NCBI GenBank assembly: GCA_017443145.1 | Contig: JAFSPA010000011.1 | Coordinates: forward strand, 1 to 36,342 | Direction: 5' to 3' | DNA: 36,342 bases | From: Paludibacteraceae bacterium | GTDB taxonomy: Bacteria; Bacteroidota; Bacteroidia; Bacteroidales; Paludibacteraceae | Part shown: piece by piece, positions 7,251-16,234 of the stretch | Position numbering within the stretch: position 1 is the stretch's first letter | How the letters are laid out: each line of letters opens with the position of its first letter | Translations under genes and position numbers: made by a program | The notes under the pieces: model-generated | Told to the model about the DNA's origin: nothing | The model's database searches: none | The model's input: the letters and a program-made list of their open reading frames with translations, nothing else

Positions 7251-7703
7251 ATGAGTACATTTATTGGAAATATTGAAGGACGTGTGGACGAAAAAGGGCG
7301 CATTTTTGTGCCGGCCGGCTACCGCAAGATTTTGGCGGAGCGGGCGTCGAAACGTATCGTCATGCGTCGCGATATTGAGAACGAGTGCCTTATCTTCTAC
7401 CCGGAGTCTGTCTGGGACGAGAAAGTGACGACGCTGCGTAACGCGCTGGACGATTGGGACCCCGATGATCAGCTGCTGCTGATGCAGTTTATGTCGGACG
7501 CGGAGGTGTTAGAAACCGATAACCAAGGGCGCGTGCTACTGCAGAAAAAGAACCTCGAGGCCATCGGTGCCGGTCAGGATGTGGTCTTTGTGGGCCTGTT
7601 CGACCGCTTTGCTCTGTGGAGCCCGGCTAAGTTCGAGGAACGCAAGATGGATCAGCACGAGCTGGCCGAGCGCTTGCGTGGTAAATTAAAGTTTAGAGTT
7701 TAG
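7251..7703 (+). CDS. mraZ: Transcriptional regulator MraZ
   Basis: A 150-aa protein with two MraZ/AbrB-like repeats: DEKGRIFVPAGYRKIL near residue 13 and LETDNQGRVLLQKKNLEAIG near residue 88, each with the conserved DxxGR core. MraZ is a ring-forming DNA-binding protein that represses the dcw operon it heads. ATG 7251 is chosen because a GTG at 7179 lies within the promoter. It is the first gene of the cluster, 5 bp before rsmH. The candidate binding repeats are at 7055-7076 and 7169-7186. Confidence 0.95.
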   Translation: MSTFIGNIEGRVDEKGRIFVPAGYRKILAERASKRIVMRRDIENECLIFYPESVWDEKVTTLRNALDDWDPDDQLLLMQFMSDAEVLETDNQGRVLLQKKNLEAIGAGQDVVFVGLFDRFALWSPAKFEERKMDQHELAERLRGKLKFRV

Positions 7704-7708
7704 TGGTT

Positions 7709-8638
7709 ATGGCAGCAGTGTACCACATACCGGCGATGTTGGAGGAGACGATAGCGGGCTTGGCTATTCGTCCCGGGGGTGTGTATGTGGACGTGACCCT
7801 CGGTGGCGGCGGACACAGTCGTGCCATTCTGGAAAGGCTGAATAGTGAGGGGCACTTGTACTCGCTGGACCAGGATAGCGAAGCCATCAGCAATCAGCAG
7901 TCAGCAATCAGCGGTCAGCGGTCAGAGGACGGCGCGCGGTGGACGCTGGTGCACGGGAACTTCCGGTACCTGGCGAACTTCATGGATTACTACGGGGTGG
8001 AGCAGATAGACGGATTGTTGGCAGACTTAGGTGTGAGCTTCCACCATTTTGACGAAGCGGAGCGCGGGTTCAGTTTTCGGTTTGACGGTCCGTTGGACAT
8101 GCGCATGAACCAACATGGCGGACGCACGGCAGCGGAGATAGTAAACACCTACGCGCAGGACGCCCTCGCGCACGCGCTATATTTATATGGAGAGCTCAAG
8201 AACGCGAAGCAGCTGGCGAGTAAGATTATCGCTGCTCGTCCGATTGCAACGACATGGGATTTGTTAGAGGCGTTGACGGGTTCGCGTTCGCTGGAGATGG
8301 ACCCCCGCAAGAAGAAAGAGGTGACCTGCGTGTTCCAGGCGCTACGCATCGAGGTGAATGATGAGTTAGGTGCCCTGCGTGAGCTGTTGGTGGCCGCCAA
8401 AGAGCTACTACGTCCCGGTGGCCGCATAGCGATACTGACCTACCACTCGCTCGAGGACCGGATAGTGAAGAACTTCCTAAGAAGCGGCAACCTCGACGGT
8501 ACAATAGAGAAAGACTTCTACGGCAATATCCTCACACCGTTCAAGCTCATAGAGAAAGGGCTGACGGCCAGTGACGAAGAGGTGGCGATAAACCCGAGAG
8601 CGCGGAGTGCCAAGCTGCGCGTGGCGGAAAAAGTTTAG
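7709..8638 (+). CDS. rsmH: 16S rRNA (cytosine-1402 N4) methyltransferase RsmH
   Basis: A 309-aa SAM-dependent enzyme that methylates N4 of C1402 in 16S rRNA. Signatures: HIPAMLEETI at the start, SAM loop DVTLGGGGHSRAIL, DGLLADLGVSFHHFD, RGFSFRFDGPLDMRM, and the end region TYHSLEDRIVKNF with NPRARSAKLRVAEK. ATG 7709 is used rather than the GTG that overlaps the mraZ stop. Between the Asp of LDQD and the HGNF strand the protein contains about 14 residues (ISNQQSAISGQRS) that are encoded by six tandem 7-nt repeats (7887-7928), an insertion in a normally short surface loop. Confidence 0.95.
   Translation: MAAVYHIPAMLEETIAGLAIRPGGVYVDVTLGGGGHSRAILERLNSEGHLYSLDQDSEAISNQQSAISGQRSEDGARWTLVHGNFRYLANFMDYYGVEQIDGLLADLGVSFHHFDEAERGFSFRFDGPLDMRMNQHGGRTAAEIVNTYAQDALAHALYLYGELKNAKQLASKIIAARPIATTWDLLEALTGSRSLEMDPRKKKEVTCVFQALRIEVNDELGALRELLVAAKELLRPGGRIAILTYHSLEDRIVKNFLRSGNLDGTIEKDFYGNILTPFKLIEKGLTASDEEVAINPRARSAKLRVAEKV
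7887..7928 (+). repeat. Six tandem TCAGCRR heptamers inside rsmH
   Basis: Units: TCAGCAA, TCAGCAG, TCAGCAA, TCAGCGG, TCAGCGG, TCAGAGG. The total of 42 bp is exactly 14 codons, so the reading frame is kept. Because the unit is 7 nt, gain or loss of any number of copies not divisible by three would shift the frame. Confidence 0.85.
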
Positions 8639-8643
8639 TGATA

Positions 8644-8961
8644 ATGACAATAGCGGATGTTCAAGGATGGTTAAACGGAGAGAAGCTGCGTAGTGAGTTC
8701 CTCCGTAAGCAATACAAGCTGATAGCCCTTATCTGCGGGTGTATCTTCGTGTACATATTAGCTGGCTACCACGCCATGCAGCAGCAACATCGGCTGTCGG
8801 ACCTGCGAAAAGAAGTGCGCGATAAGAAATTTGAGTACCTGACCATCTCGTCGGATCTGGTGAAGCAAACGCGCCAGTCGCAGGTGGTGAAAACATTAAA
8901 AGAGCAGGGTAGTGCGTTGCAAGAAAGCACGACACCTCCCATACGAATAAGTAATGAGTGA
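8644..8961 (+). CDS. ftsL: FtsL-like division protein
   Basis: About 105 aa: a cytoplasmic N-terminus of about 25 residues, a single membrane segment LIALICGCIFVYILAGYHAM, then a periplasmic coiled-coil-like stretch (QQQHRLSDLRKEVRDKKFEY). This is the FtsL topology at the usual place between rsmH and ftsI. FtsL works with FtsB and FtsQ to activate FtsWI at the septum. ATG 8644 is preferred, although a GTG at 8638 overlaps the rsmH stop. The end overlaps ftsI by 8 bp. Confidence 0.8.
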   Translation: MTIADVQGWLNGEKLRSEFLRKQYKLIALICGCIFVYILAGYHAMQQQHRLSDLRKEVRDKKFEYLTISSDLVKQTRQSQVVKTLKEQGSALQESTTPPIRISNE

Positions 8962-10783
8962 CAACCAACGACATACGATTTTCCGCTTTGCGGTCATTTT
9001 CCTGCTCGTCGTGGCGGGCTTTATAGCCGTCATCGTCAAGATAGGCGTCATTCAGACGCGCGAGCGCGAACAGTGGCTCAATATAGCGAAAGGGCAGGTC
9101 AAGACCAATCAGCCCGTTGCCGCTACGCGGGGAAATATACTGGACTGCGAGGGGCGTCTGTTGGCGTCGAGTATGCCGCAGTACTATGTGTCGATGGACA
9201 CTCGCGTGGAAGCTCTGCATCAGGGCAAGGATACGCTCTTCTACCATAACGTGGACACGATAGCTCGCGGTTTGGCGCGTATCGTACATGACCGCAGTGC
9301 CGCCGAGTACCGGCAGATCATGGTGGAGGCGTTCCGCGCGAACAAAGGTAAGGGCAAGATTATCAATAAACTGACCAAGCGCCGTATCACCTACACCGAG
9401 ATGAAGGAGATCAAGGAGCTGCCGCTCGTCAAACGCGGTGTGTATAAGTCGGGAATTGACTTCGTCAATCAGCACCGTCGCGTGAAGCCTTTTGGCAGTC
9501 TGGCGAGTCGTACGATAGGCAGTATCTACGGCGAAGGCGGATACGGTAATGCCGGTTTGGAGAAACGCTTCGACAAGGAGTTGGCAGGCACAGACGGTAT
9601 CAGCACCCGTCAGCGTGTCGGTGGCCGCTGGGAGAACGTGACGGTGAAAGAGGAAGAGGACGGTATCGACGTGGTGACAACCATCAACGCCGACCTGCAG
9701 GATATCGTGGAGACGGCGCTGCGCGAGCGTCTGGAGTTAGTGCAAGGCGACTGGGGGTGCTGCATGCTGATGGAGACGCAGAGCGGACACATCAAAGCCA
9801 TTGCTAACCTCGACCGCAACTCCGACGGTACTTACTCGGAGATGATGAACCACGCCGTGACCCGCGTCGAACCCGGTTCAACCTTCAAGACGATAGCCCT
9901 CATGGCGGCGCTGGATGACAATAAGTTCAAGCTCTACGACACGGTGTCGGTGACGCGCGAACCCTGGGTGTATATGGGTAAGTCCAAGCATACGGACTCG
10001 CACCCGAAAGACACAATCTACACGGTGCGCTCGGCACTCGCCATCAGCTCCAACCAAGCCCTTGCGAAAATTATCACCCGCAGCTACGAGGGTAGTGCCC
10101 GTAAGTTCGTTAAACGCATAGGTAAGATGGGCCTGATGGACAGTCTCTACTGCGAGATCCCCGGTGCGCAGAACGCCTGGATAACCGTGCCGAACGACAC
10201 GGTGACACTCAGTAAGATGGCCTACGGCTACTCGGTACTGCTCACACCGCTGCAGATAATGGCGTTCTATAACGGTATCGCCAACGACGGCAGGATGATA
10301 CGACCGATGTTAGTGAGCGAACTGCGCAAGGACGGACTCACCGTCAAGACGTATGAGACCGAGACCATCCGCTCGTCGATGTGCAAGAAATCCACACTGC
10401 ACGATATACGCGAGTGCTTGCACGACGTGGTATGGGACAATAATCTCGGTACAGCGTCCGTGCGCAAATGGAACGGCAAAATTGTCGCCTACAAAGCGCA
10501 GTCAGACCTCGTGTCTATCGCCGGTAAGACCGGTACGGCGCAGATGATTATTCCGCACAGAGGCTACTCGGGCCACAACCACCGCATGACGTTTGTGGGA
10601 TACTTCCCAGAAGAGCACCCGCAGTACACGTGTATCTGCATGATTGAGAACCCGAAGAACTACCCCGCCTACGATGCAGGATACGACTGCGGTGGAGTGG
10701 TGAGACAGATAGCAGAGAAGACCATCGCTTATAGCGACTGCTACGGGATTGAAGAAGGTAAACTGATTTTAGAAAGACGTTAA
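8954..10783 (+). CDS. ftsI: Septal peptidoglycan transpeptidase FtsI (PBP3)
   Basis: A 609-aa class B penicillin-binding protein: an N-terminal membrane anchor (residues 10-30), a dimerisation domain starting ATRGNILDCEGRLLASS, and a transpeptidase domain with SxxK at S309-K312 (PGSTFKT), SxN at S365-N367 and KTGT at 525-528. It cross-links septal peptidoglycan with FtsW. It ends soon after the transpeptidase domain, with no C-terminal PASTA repeat, whereas many Bacteroidetes homologues are longer and carry one. It overlaps ftsL by 8 bp and precedes murE by 4 bp. Confidence 0.95.
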   Translation: MSDNQRHTIFRFAVIFLLVVAGFIAVIVKIGVIQTREREQWLNIAKGQVKTNQPVAATRGNILDCEGRLLASSMPQYYVSMDTRVEALHQGKDTLFYHNVDTIARGLARIVHDRSAAEYRQIMVEAFRANKGKGKIINKLTKRRITYTEMKEIKELPLVKRGVYKSGIDFVNQHRRVKPFGSLASRTIGSIYGEGGYGNAGLEKRFDKELAGTDGISTRQRVGGRWENVTVKEEEDGIDVVTTINADLQDIVETALRERLELVQGDWGCCMLMETQSGHIKAIANLDRNSDGTYSEMMNHAVTRVEPGSTFKTIALMAALDDNKFKLYDTVSVTREPWVYMGKSKHTDSHPKDTIYTVRSALAISSNQALAKIITRSYEGSARKFVKRIGKMGLMDSLYCEIPGAQNAWITVPNDTVTLSKMAYGYSVLLTPLQIMAFYNGIANDGRMIRPMLVSELRKDGLTVKTYETETIRSSMCKKSTLHDIRECLHDVVWDNNLGTASVRKWNGKIVAYKAQSDLVSIAGKTGTAQMIIPHRGYSGHNHRMTFVGYFPEEHPQYTCICMIENPKNYPAYDAGYDCGGVVRQIAEKTIAYSDCYGIEEGKLILERR

Positions 10784-10787
10784 CGAT

Positions 10788-12233
10788 ATGATACTCAACG
10801 AATTACTCTCCGTCATCACGCCTAAGCAAGTGGTAGGCAAGACGGATATCAACATCACCGATGTACAGTTTGACTCCCGAAAGGTGAGCGACGGCAACCT
10901 GTTTGTGGCGCAGGTCGGAACGGCCGTCGATGGACACCAGTATATCGCCTCCTGCGTGGATAAAGGAGCGAAAGCGATTGTGCTGTCTAATCCCGACTAC
11001 CTGCCTGCCGAAAGCAAGGACGTGACCTATATCCTCGTAGATAATACGGACGAGGCGTTAGGTCGGATAGCGAGCAAATGGTTCGGTGAGCCGAGTAAAC
11101 ACCTTACGCTTGTGGGCGTGACTGGCACAAACGGCAAGACCACAATCGCCACATTGTTATATAAGCTCACGCGCGCGCTCGGCCATAAGGCGGGCCTGCT
11201 CTCGACCGTCGTCAATTACGTCGATGCGGAATCTGTCCCTGCTACGCACACCACGCCGGACGCTATCGAGCTAAACGGTCTGCTGCGCCGCATGGTGGAC
11301 GCCGGATGTGAGTACGCTTTCATGGAAGTGAGCAGCCACGCTATTGTGCAAGAGCGCGTAGCAGGACTCGACTTCGACGGCGCACTATTCACCAACCTCA
11401 CGCGCGATCATATCGACTACCACAAGACCTTTGATAACTACCGCGACGCGAAAAAGCGTCTGTTCGATACACTCAAACCCAATGCCTTTGCCGTAACGAA
11501 TAAGGATGACAAGAATGGGCTCGTAATGACGCAGAATACGAAGGCACGTGTCTATTCTTATTCGGTACGGTCGATGGCGGACTACCGCGCGCAGATACTC
11601 GAAGAAGGCTTCGAAGGGATGCTGCTCCAGCTCGACGGGCAAGAGGTGTTCGTGCCGCTCGTAGGACGGTTCAACGTGAGCAATCTGCTGTGCATCTACG
11701 GTGCGGCTATCAACCTCGGTTTCGACAAGATGGAGGTGCTGCGCGTACTCTCCACCCTCACGCCTGTGAATGGACGCTTTGAGGCGATACGCTCACCCAA
11801 AGGTTGGACGGCTATCATCGACTACGCTCACACTCCCGATGCGGTAGATAACGTGATACAGACCATTAACGAGATACGCAAGGGTAAGCTCATCACCGTC
11901 GTCGGCTGTGGTGGTAACCGCGATAAAGGCAAACGACCTATGATGGCGCAGATAGCCAAACACGGCTCCGACCAGCTCATACTCACGTCCGATAACCCGC
12001 GGGACGAAGAACCCGCCGATATCCTGCGCGACATGGCGAGCGGACTGACCGAAGAGGAACTGCGTTCAACACTCATTATCGAGGACCGCGAATCCGCCAT
12101 CAAAACAGCCTGCACCATCGCGCAAGCCAATGACGTCATCCTCGTCGCTGGAAAGGGACACGAAGACTACCAAATCATCAAAGGCGTCAAGCACCACTTT
12201 GATGACCACGAAGTGGTAAAAAACTGCATATAG
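10788..12233 (+). CDS. murE: UDP-MurNAc-Ala-Glu:meso-diaminopimelate ligase MurE
   Basis: A 481-aa Mur ligase adding the third stem-peptide residue in the cytoplasm. It has the ATP loop GVTGTNGKTT, the UDP-sugar-side FDSRKVSDGNLF near the N-terminus, EVSSHAIVQ and LTRDHIDYH in the central domain, and GCGGNRDKGKRP in the C-terminal domain. DNPR at residues 402-405 is the known marker for meso-diaminopimelate rather than lysine, so the peptidoglycan is predicted to be DAP-type. The tandem-repeat gap (12247-12334) lies between this gene and mraY. murF is not present at this position. Confidence 0.96.
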   Translation: MILNELLSVITPKQVVGKTDINITDVQFDSRKVSDGNLFVAQVGTAVDGHQYIASCVDKGAKAIVLSNPDYLPAESKDVTYILVDNTDEALGRIASKWFGEPSKHLTLVGVTGTNGKTTIATLLYKLTRALGHKAGLLSTVVNYVDAESVPATHTTPDAIELNGLLRRMVDAGCEYAFMEVSSHAIVQERVAGLDFDGALFTNLTRDHIDYHKTFDNYRDAKKRLFDTLKPNAFAVTNKDDKNGLVMTQNTKARVYSYSVRSMADYRAQILEEGFEGMLLQLDGQEVFVPLVGRFNVSNLLCIYGAAINLGFDKMEVLRVLSTLTPVNGRFEAIRSPKGWTAIIDYAHTPDAVDNVIQTINEIRKGKLITVVGCGGNRDKGKRPMMAQIAKHGSDQLILTSDNPRDEEPADILRDMASGLTEEELRSTLIIEDRESAIKTACTIAQANDVILVAGKGHEDYQIIKGVKHHFDDHEVVKNCI

Positions 12234-12246
12234 CCACCCGGTCCCC

Positions 12247-12334
12247 ACGATAGATACACGATAGATATACGATAGATACACGGACGATACACGGTCGATA
12301 CACGGTCGATACACGGACGATACACGGACGATTA
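12247..12334 (+). repeat. Eight tandem 11-nt repeats between murE and mraY
   Basis: Eight units without gaps: ACGATAGATAC, ACGATAGATAT, ACGATAGATAC, ACGGACGATAC, ACGGTCGATAC, ACGGTCGATAC, ACGGACGATAC, ACGGACGATTA. The first three form one subfamily and the last five another. The array fills most of the 144-bp gap. The period is close to one DNA turn. There are no spacers, so it is not a CRISPR array. No promoter was recognised in the gap. Confidence 0.9.
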
Positions 12335-12377
12335 AGCCAATCTAAGTATAACGTAAAGCCAACAAACAAAAGAGATT

Positions 12378-13649
12378 ATGATATATTCACTCTTCAATCA
12401 TTTTAATGATGTACTCGGAGCCAGACTCTTCACCTACATCTCTTTCCGAGCCATTCTCGCAGGAGTAATAGCGCTGCTCGTCAGCGTGTTCTTTGGTGAT
12501 TATTTCATCAACCTGCTCAAGCGCAAGAACATCTCCGAGACGCAGCGCGACGAGAAGACAGACCCCTTTAATGTCGCCAAGAAAGGCGTCCCAACCATGG
12601 GAGGTATCGTCGTTATTATCGCTATCTTAGTGGCGGTATTGCTGATGGGTAACCTGCATAATATCTACTTGATACTGATGCTTGTGACGATGCTCCTGCT
12701 GGGCGCTATCGGCTTTGCGGACGATTATATCAAAACTTTCCGCCACAATAAAGAAGGTCTGAACGGCTGGGTGAAGATTATCGGTCAGGTGGCACTCGGA
12801 CTGATTATCGGTCTGACACTGCGCTACAGCCCCGTGACAACCATGAACGAAGTGGTGGAAACACGTATCGAAAACAATGTGGAAGTGGTGTATAAGACGC
12901 CGGACGTCAAGTCCACTCGTACCACTATTCCGTTTGTCAAGGACCACAACGCCAACTATGCGGATATGTTCCGTTTCCTCGGAGAGGAGAATATGTACCG
13001 CGCAGGATGGATTTTCTTTGTGGTACTGACCGTGTTTGTCGTGGCAGCAGTGAGCAACGGCGCCAATCTGAACGATGGAATGGACGGTATGTGTGCCGGC
13101 AACTCGGCTATTATCGGCATCGCGTTGCTCATACTGGCGTATGTCAGCGGTTCAACCGTGTGGGCAGACTATTTCGACGTGATGTATATTCCTGGCAGCG
13201 AGGAGCTGGTAGTCTTCCTTGCGGCCTTTGTTGGTGCGCTACTCGGTTACCTGTGGTGGAATGGTTTTCCGGCACAGATATTCATGGGCGATACAGGCAG
13301 TCTGATGGTCGGCGGTATCATCGCTGTGTCGGCTATCATCATCCACAAGGAGTTGCTTATTCCGCTGTTGTGCGGTGTGTTCCTGATGGAGAGTGTGTCG
13401 GTTATACTCCAGACGCAAGTGTATCGATTCTATAAGAAACGCAACCAGCACGTACGTATATGGAAGCGCACACCGCTGCATGACCATTTCCGTACCTCTG
13501 TGGACCAGGTACTCAAGAACGACCCGACTTGCCGAATCATCTTCAAGGGCAGAGCTAATCTCGACCACGAGCAGAAGATTGTCCTGAGGTTCTGCCTGGT
13601 GACACTGATTTTGGCAGCATTTACTATCCTGACTTTGAAAATAAGATAA
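12378..13649 (+). CDS. mraY: Phospho-MurNAc-pentapeptide transferase MraY
   Basis: A 423-aa polytopic membrane enzyme making lipid I from UDP-MurNAc-pentapeptide and undecaprenyl phosphate. Visible signatures are KKGVPTMGG after the second membrane segment, the aspartate-rich FADDYIKTF, NGANLNDGMDGMCAGNS with the catalytic Asp residues, FMGDTGSLMVGG, and the C-terminal RTPLHDHF. About ten membrane segments are seen. The loop around residues 155-190 (VVETRIENNVEVVYKTPDVK) is longer than in E. coli (360 aa), as is usual in Bacteroidetes. It is one base from murD. Confidence 0.96.
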   Translation: MIYSLFNHFNDVLGARLFTYISFRAILAGVIALLVSVFFGDYFINLLKRKNISETQRDEKTDPFNVAKKGVPTMGGIVVIIAILVAVLLMGNLHNIYLILMLVTMLLLGAIGFADDYIKTFRHNKEGLNGWVKIIGQVALGLIIGLTLRYSPVTTMNEVVETRIENNVEVVYKTPDVKSTRTTIPFVKDHNANYADMFRFLGEENMYRAGWIFFVVLTVFVVAAVSNGANLNDGMDGMCAGNSAIIGIALLILAYVSGSTVWADYFDVMYIPGSEELVVFLAAFVGALLGYLWWNGFPAQIFMGDTGSLMVGGIIAVSAIIIHKELLIPLLCGVFLMESVSVILQTQVYRFYKKRNQHVRIWKRTPLHDHFRTSVDQVLKNDPTCRIIFKGRANLDHEQKIVLRFCLVTLILAAFTILTLKIR

Positions 13650-13650
13650 T

Positions 13651-14973
13651 ATGAAACGAATCGTTATATTGGGAGCAGGAGAGAGCGGCTGCGGCGCAGC
13701 TATTCTCGCGAAGGAAAAAGGCTTTGATGTCTTTGTATCCGACATGGGAATCATAAAAGAGCCGTACCGTGCGTTGCTCGAGCAGAACGGTATCGCGTGG
13801 GAGGATGGCCAACACACCGAATCCCGTATCCTCAATGCCGACGAGGTGATTAAGTCACCGGGAATACCCTTGACGGCGCCGCTTATTGTGAAGTTGCAAC
13901 AACAGGGTACGCCTATTATCTCGGAGATTGAGTTCGCTGCGCGTTACACATCCGCAAAGATGATTTGTATCACGGGCTCGAACGGCAAGACAACTACTAC
14001 CTCCCTTATCTACGATATCCTTCGTCGCGCAGGATTGAATGTTGGCCTGGCTGGTAACATAGGCGCATCACTGGCGTTGCAAGTGGCGCACGAAGAGCAT
14101 GACTACTACGTCATCGAACTCTCGTCTTTCCAACTCGACAATATGTACAGCTTCCGCGCGAACATAGCCATCTTGCTCAATATAACCCCTGACCATCTGG
14201 ACCGCTATAACTACGAGTTCCAGAACTACGTCAATGCCAAGTTCCGTATCACGCAGAACCAGACCAAGGACGATGCGTTTATCTACTGGTCCGGCGACCC
14301 GGTGATAGACCGAGAGATACGTAAGATGTCACTTGGTGCGACGCTCTATCCCTTTGGCAAAGAGGGTAACGCAGCCTATATACGCGGTAACGACTTAGTC
14401 GTTGAAGCGGCTGAACCGCTGAAGATGCCTTATGCCGAACTGGCGTTAGAGGGCAAGCATAACCAACTCAATTCGATGGCAGCGTCTATCGCGGCGCAGG
14501 TGTTGAACATCAAGAACGACGTCATCCGCGAGTCGCTTAAGCAGTTTGCCGGTGTTGAGCACCGCCTGCAGTACGTGGCAACCGTGCGTGGCGTGCGCTA
14601 TATTAACGACAGCAAAGCGACCAACGTCAACTCCTGCTGGTACGCCCTCGAAGCAATGACGACGCCTACCGTCCTTATCCTCGGCGGAAAGGACAAAGGT
14701 AATGACTACTCGGAGATTGATGACCTCGTGCGCGAGAAATGTCACACGCTCATTTTTATGGGCCTGCATAACGAGAAACTGCGGGAACACTTCGGCAGTT
14801 TTGGACTCAACATCATCGATACCGATAACTTGCACGATGCCGTGCAAGGCGCATATAACGCAGCGCGCGAGGGCGACACGGTTCTGCTCTCACCTTGCTG
14901 TGCAAGCTTTGATCTATTCACCTCTTACGAAGACCGCGGTCGGCAGTTTATGGCCGCCGTACGCCAACTATGA
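13651..14973 (+). CDS. murD: UDP-MurNAc-L-alanine:D-glutamate ligase MurD
   Basis: A 440-aa Mur ligase adding D-glutamate. It has a Rossmann-like N-terminus (VILGAGESGCGAAILA), SPGIPL, the ATP loop ITGSNGKTTTTSLIYDI, the central ELSSFQLD and ITPDHLDRY motifs, and the C-terminal NDSKATNVNSCWYAL and LGGKDKGNDY. The ORF overlaps ftsW by 4 bp (ATGA), so the two are translationally coupled. Confidence 0.96.
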   Translation: MKRIVILGAGESGCGAAILAKEKGFDVFVSDMGIIKEPYRALLEQNGIAWEDGQHTESRILNADEVIKSPGIPLTAPLIVKLQQQGTPIISEIEFAARYTSAKMICITGSNGKTTTTSLIYDILRRAGLNVGLAGNIGASLALQVAHEEHDYYVIELSSFQLDNMYSFRANIAILLNITPDHLDRYNYEFQNYVNAKFRITQNQTKDDAFIYWSGDPVIDREIRKMSLGATLYPFGKEGNAAYIRGNDLVVEAAEPLKMPYAELALEGKHNQLNSMAASIAAQVLNIKNDVIRESLKQFAGVEHRLQYVATVRGVRYINDSKATNVNSCWYALEAMTTPTVLILGGKDKGNDYSEIDDLVREKCHTLIFMGLHNEKLREHFGSFGLNIIDTDNLHDAVQGAYNAAREGDTVLLSPCCASFDLFTSYEDRGRQFMAAVRQL

Positions 14974-16220
14974 AACGATTTGACCTGCGCTACATAGATA
15001 AGACCTACTGGGTGCTGTATATCGCCCTGGCTATCGTCGCTGTGATCGCCCTTTTCTCGGCGGGAAGTACGCTGGTGTACGAGCGACACTCCGTGCTCGG
15101 ACCTGTCACCTCGCAGATGATTTTCCTGTGCGCAGGTATAGTGATAGCCTTCTTTGTGCAGTTCGTTCCGAGTCAGTATATCCGTGCCGGAGGCTACTTA
15201 CTGTTAGCCATATCGCTGGCGTGTCTGTATTTTATCATGCTCTTTCCGCACAGCTCGCTCGTCGCTACTATCAACGGTGCGAGCCGATGGATTAAGATAG
15301 GCGGGTTCACTTTCCAGCCGTCCGAACTGGCCAAGCTCAGCCTTATCATCGTCGTCACCGACCTGCTCTCACGCATCAAGACCGACGAAGACAAGAAGCG
15401 CTATTTCTACTGGACGCTCGGTCTCACCGCCGCGACTATCCTCCCTATCATGACGGGTAACCTGTCCACAGCCGTGCTGCTCGGAGGTATCGTGCTTATC
15501 CTGTGGTTCCTGGCGCGTGTGCCGTGGAAATATACGCTGTCCGTTGTGGGTATCGCCCTCGTGCTGCTCGTGGCGGGATATGCTATTGTGGAGTTCGGTT
15601 TTATCCGTCAAGGAAAGTCTATTCAACGCGGACCGTTCAAGCGTGCTATCACGTGGGTCAACCGCGTGGACGATATCTTTGCCGAACATAATCAAGATGC
15701 GGCGGAGTTCAAACTGACGGATGATAACTACCAGCGTTCGATTGCTAAAGTAGCCGTTGCGCGAGGCGGTAAGTCGCCGCTCGGCGTACTGCCCGGAAAC
15801 AGCCAGGAGCGCGATTTCCTGCCGCAGGCTTTCGCTGACTATATCTTCGCCATCATCGTGGAAGAATCGGGAATGTTTGGTGCGATCTTCCTTATGTTCC
15901 TGTATGTGGCTATTCTCTTCCGAGCCTGCTTAACGAGCAGTCGTTTCGGTGACTATGCCGCGATGCTGATGGTGATGGGCCTGGCACTTATGCTCACCTG
16001 CCAAGCACTCGTCTCGATGATGGTGGCTGTGGGACTCGGACCGGTAACAGGACAACCCTTGCCGCTGATATCACGAGGCGGTACAAGTGCCGTCATAACG
16101 AGTATTTACTTCGGTATCATTATGTCGGTCAGCCGCGAACAGCGCGAGCTCTCCGAACGACAGAACATAACAACGAAAGAGTCTCTGGAGGATGTGCCGG
16201 AGGTAGAACTGGAGAATTAA
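14970..16220 (+). CDS. ftsW: Septal peptidoglycan polymerase FtsW
   Basis: A 416-aa SEDS-family glycosyltransferase with about ten membrane segments. Diagnostic parts are GASRWIKIGGFTFQPSELAK, the extracellular loop ending FLPQAFADYIFAII with the essential Asp in ADYIF, and the C-terminal GPVTGQPLPLISRGGTS. It polymerises lipid II together with FtsI. The hydrophilic C-terminal tail after RELSERQ is short and acidic. The start is in the murD stop overlap. Confidence 0.95.
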   Translation: MKRFDLRYIDKTYWVLYIALAIVAVIALFSAGSTLVYERHSVLGPVTSQMIFLCAGIVIAFFVQFVPSQYIRAGGYLLLAISLACLYFIMLFPHSSLVATINGASRWIKIGGFTFQPSELAKLSLIIVVTDLLSRIKTDEDKKRYFYWTLGLTAATILPIMTGNLSTAVLLGGIVLILWFLARVPWKYTLSVVGIALVLLVAGYAIVEFGFIRQGKSIQRGPFKRAITWVNRVDDIFAEHNQDAAEFKLTDDNYQRSIAKVAVARGGKSPLGVLPGNSQERDFLPQAFADYIFAIIVEESGMFGAIFLMFLYVAILFRACLTSSRFGDYAAMLMVMGLALMLTCQALVSMMVAVGLGPVTGQPLPLISRGGTSAVITSIYFGIIMSVSREQRELSERQNITTKESLEDVPEVELEN

Positions 16221-16234
16221 TAATTACGTATTAT

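Noticed and set aside
12247..12334. CRISPR array
   Set aside because: The 11-nt units are directly adjacent with no spacers and no cas genes are present.
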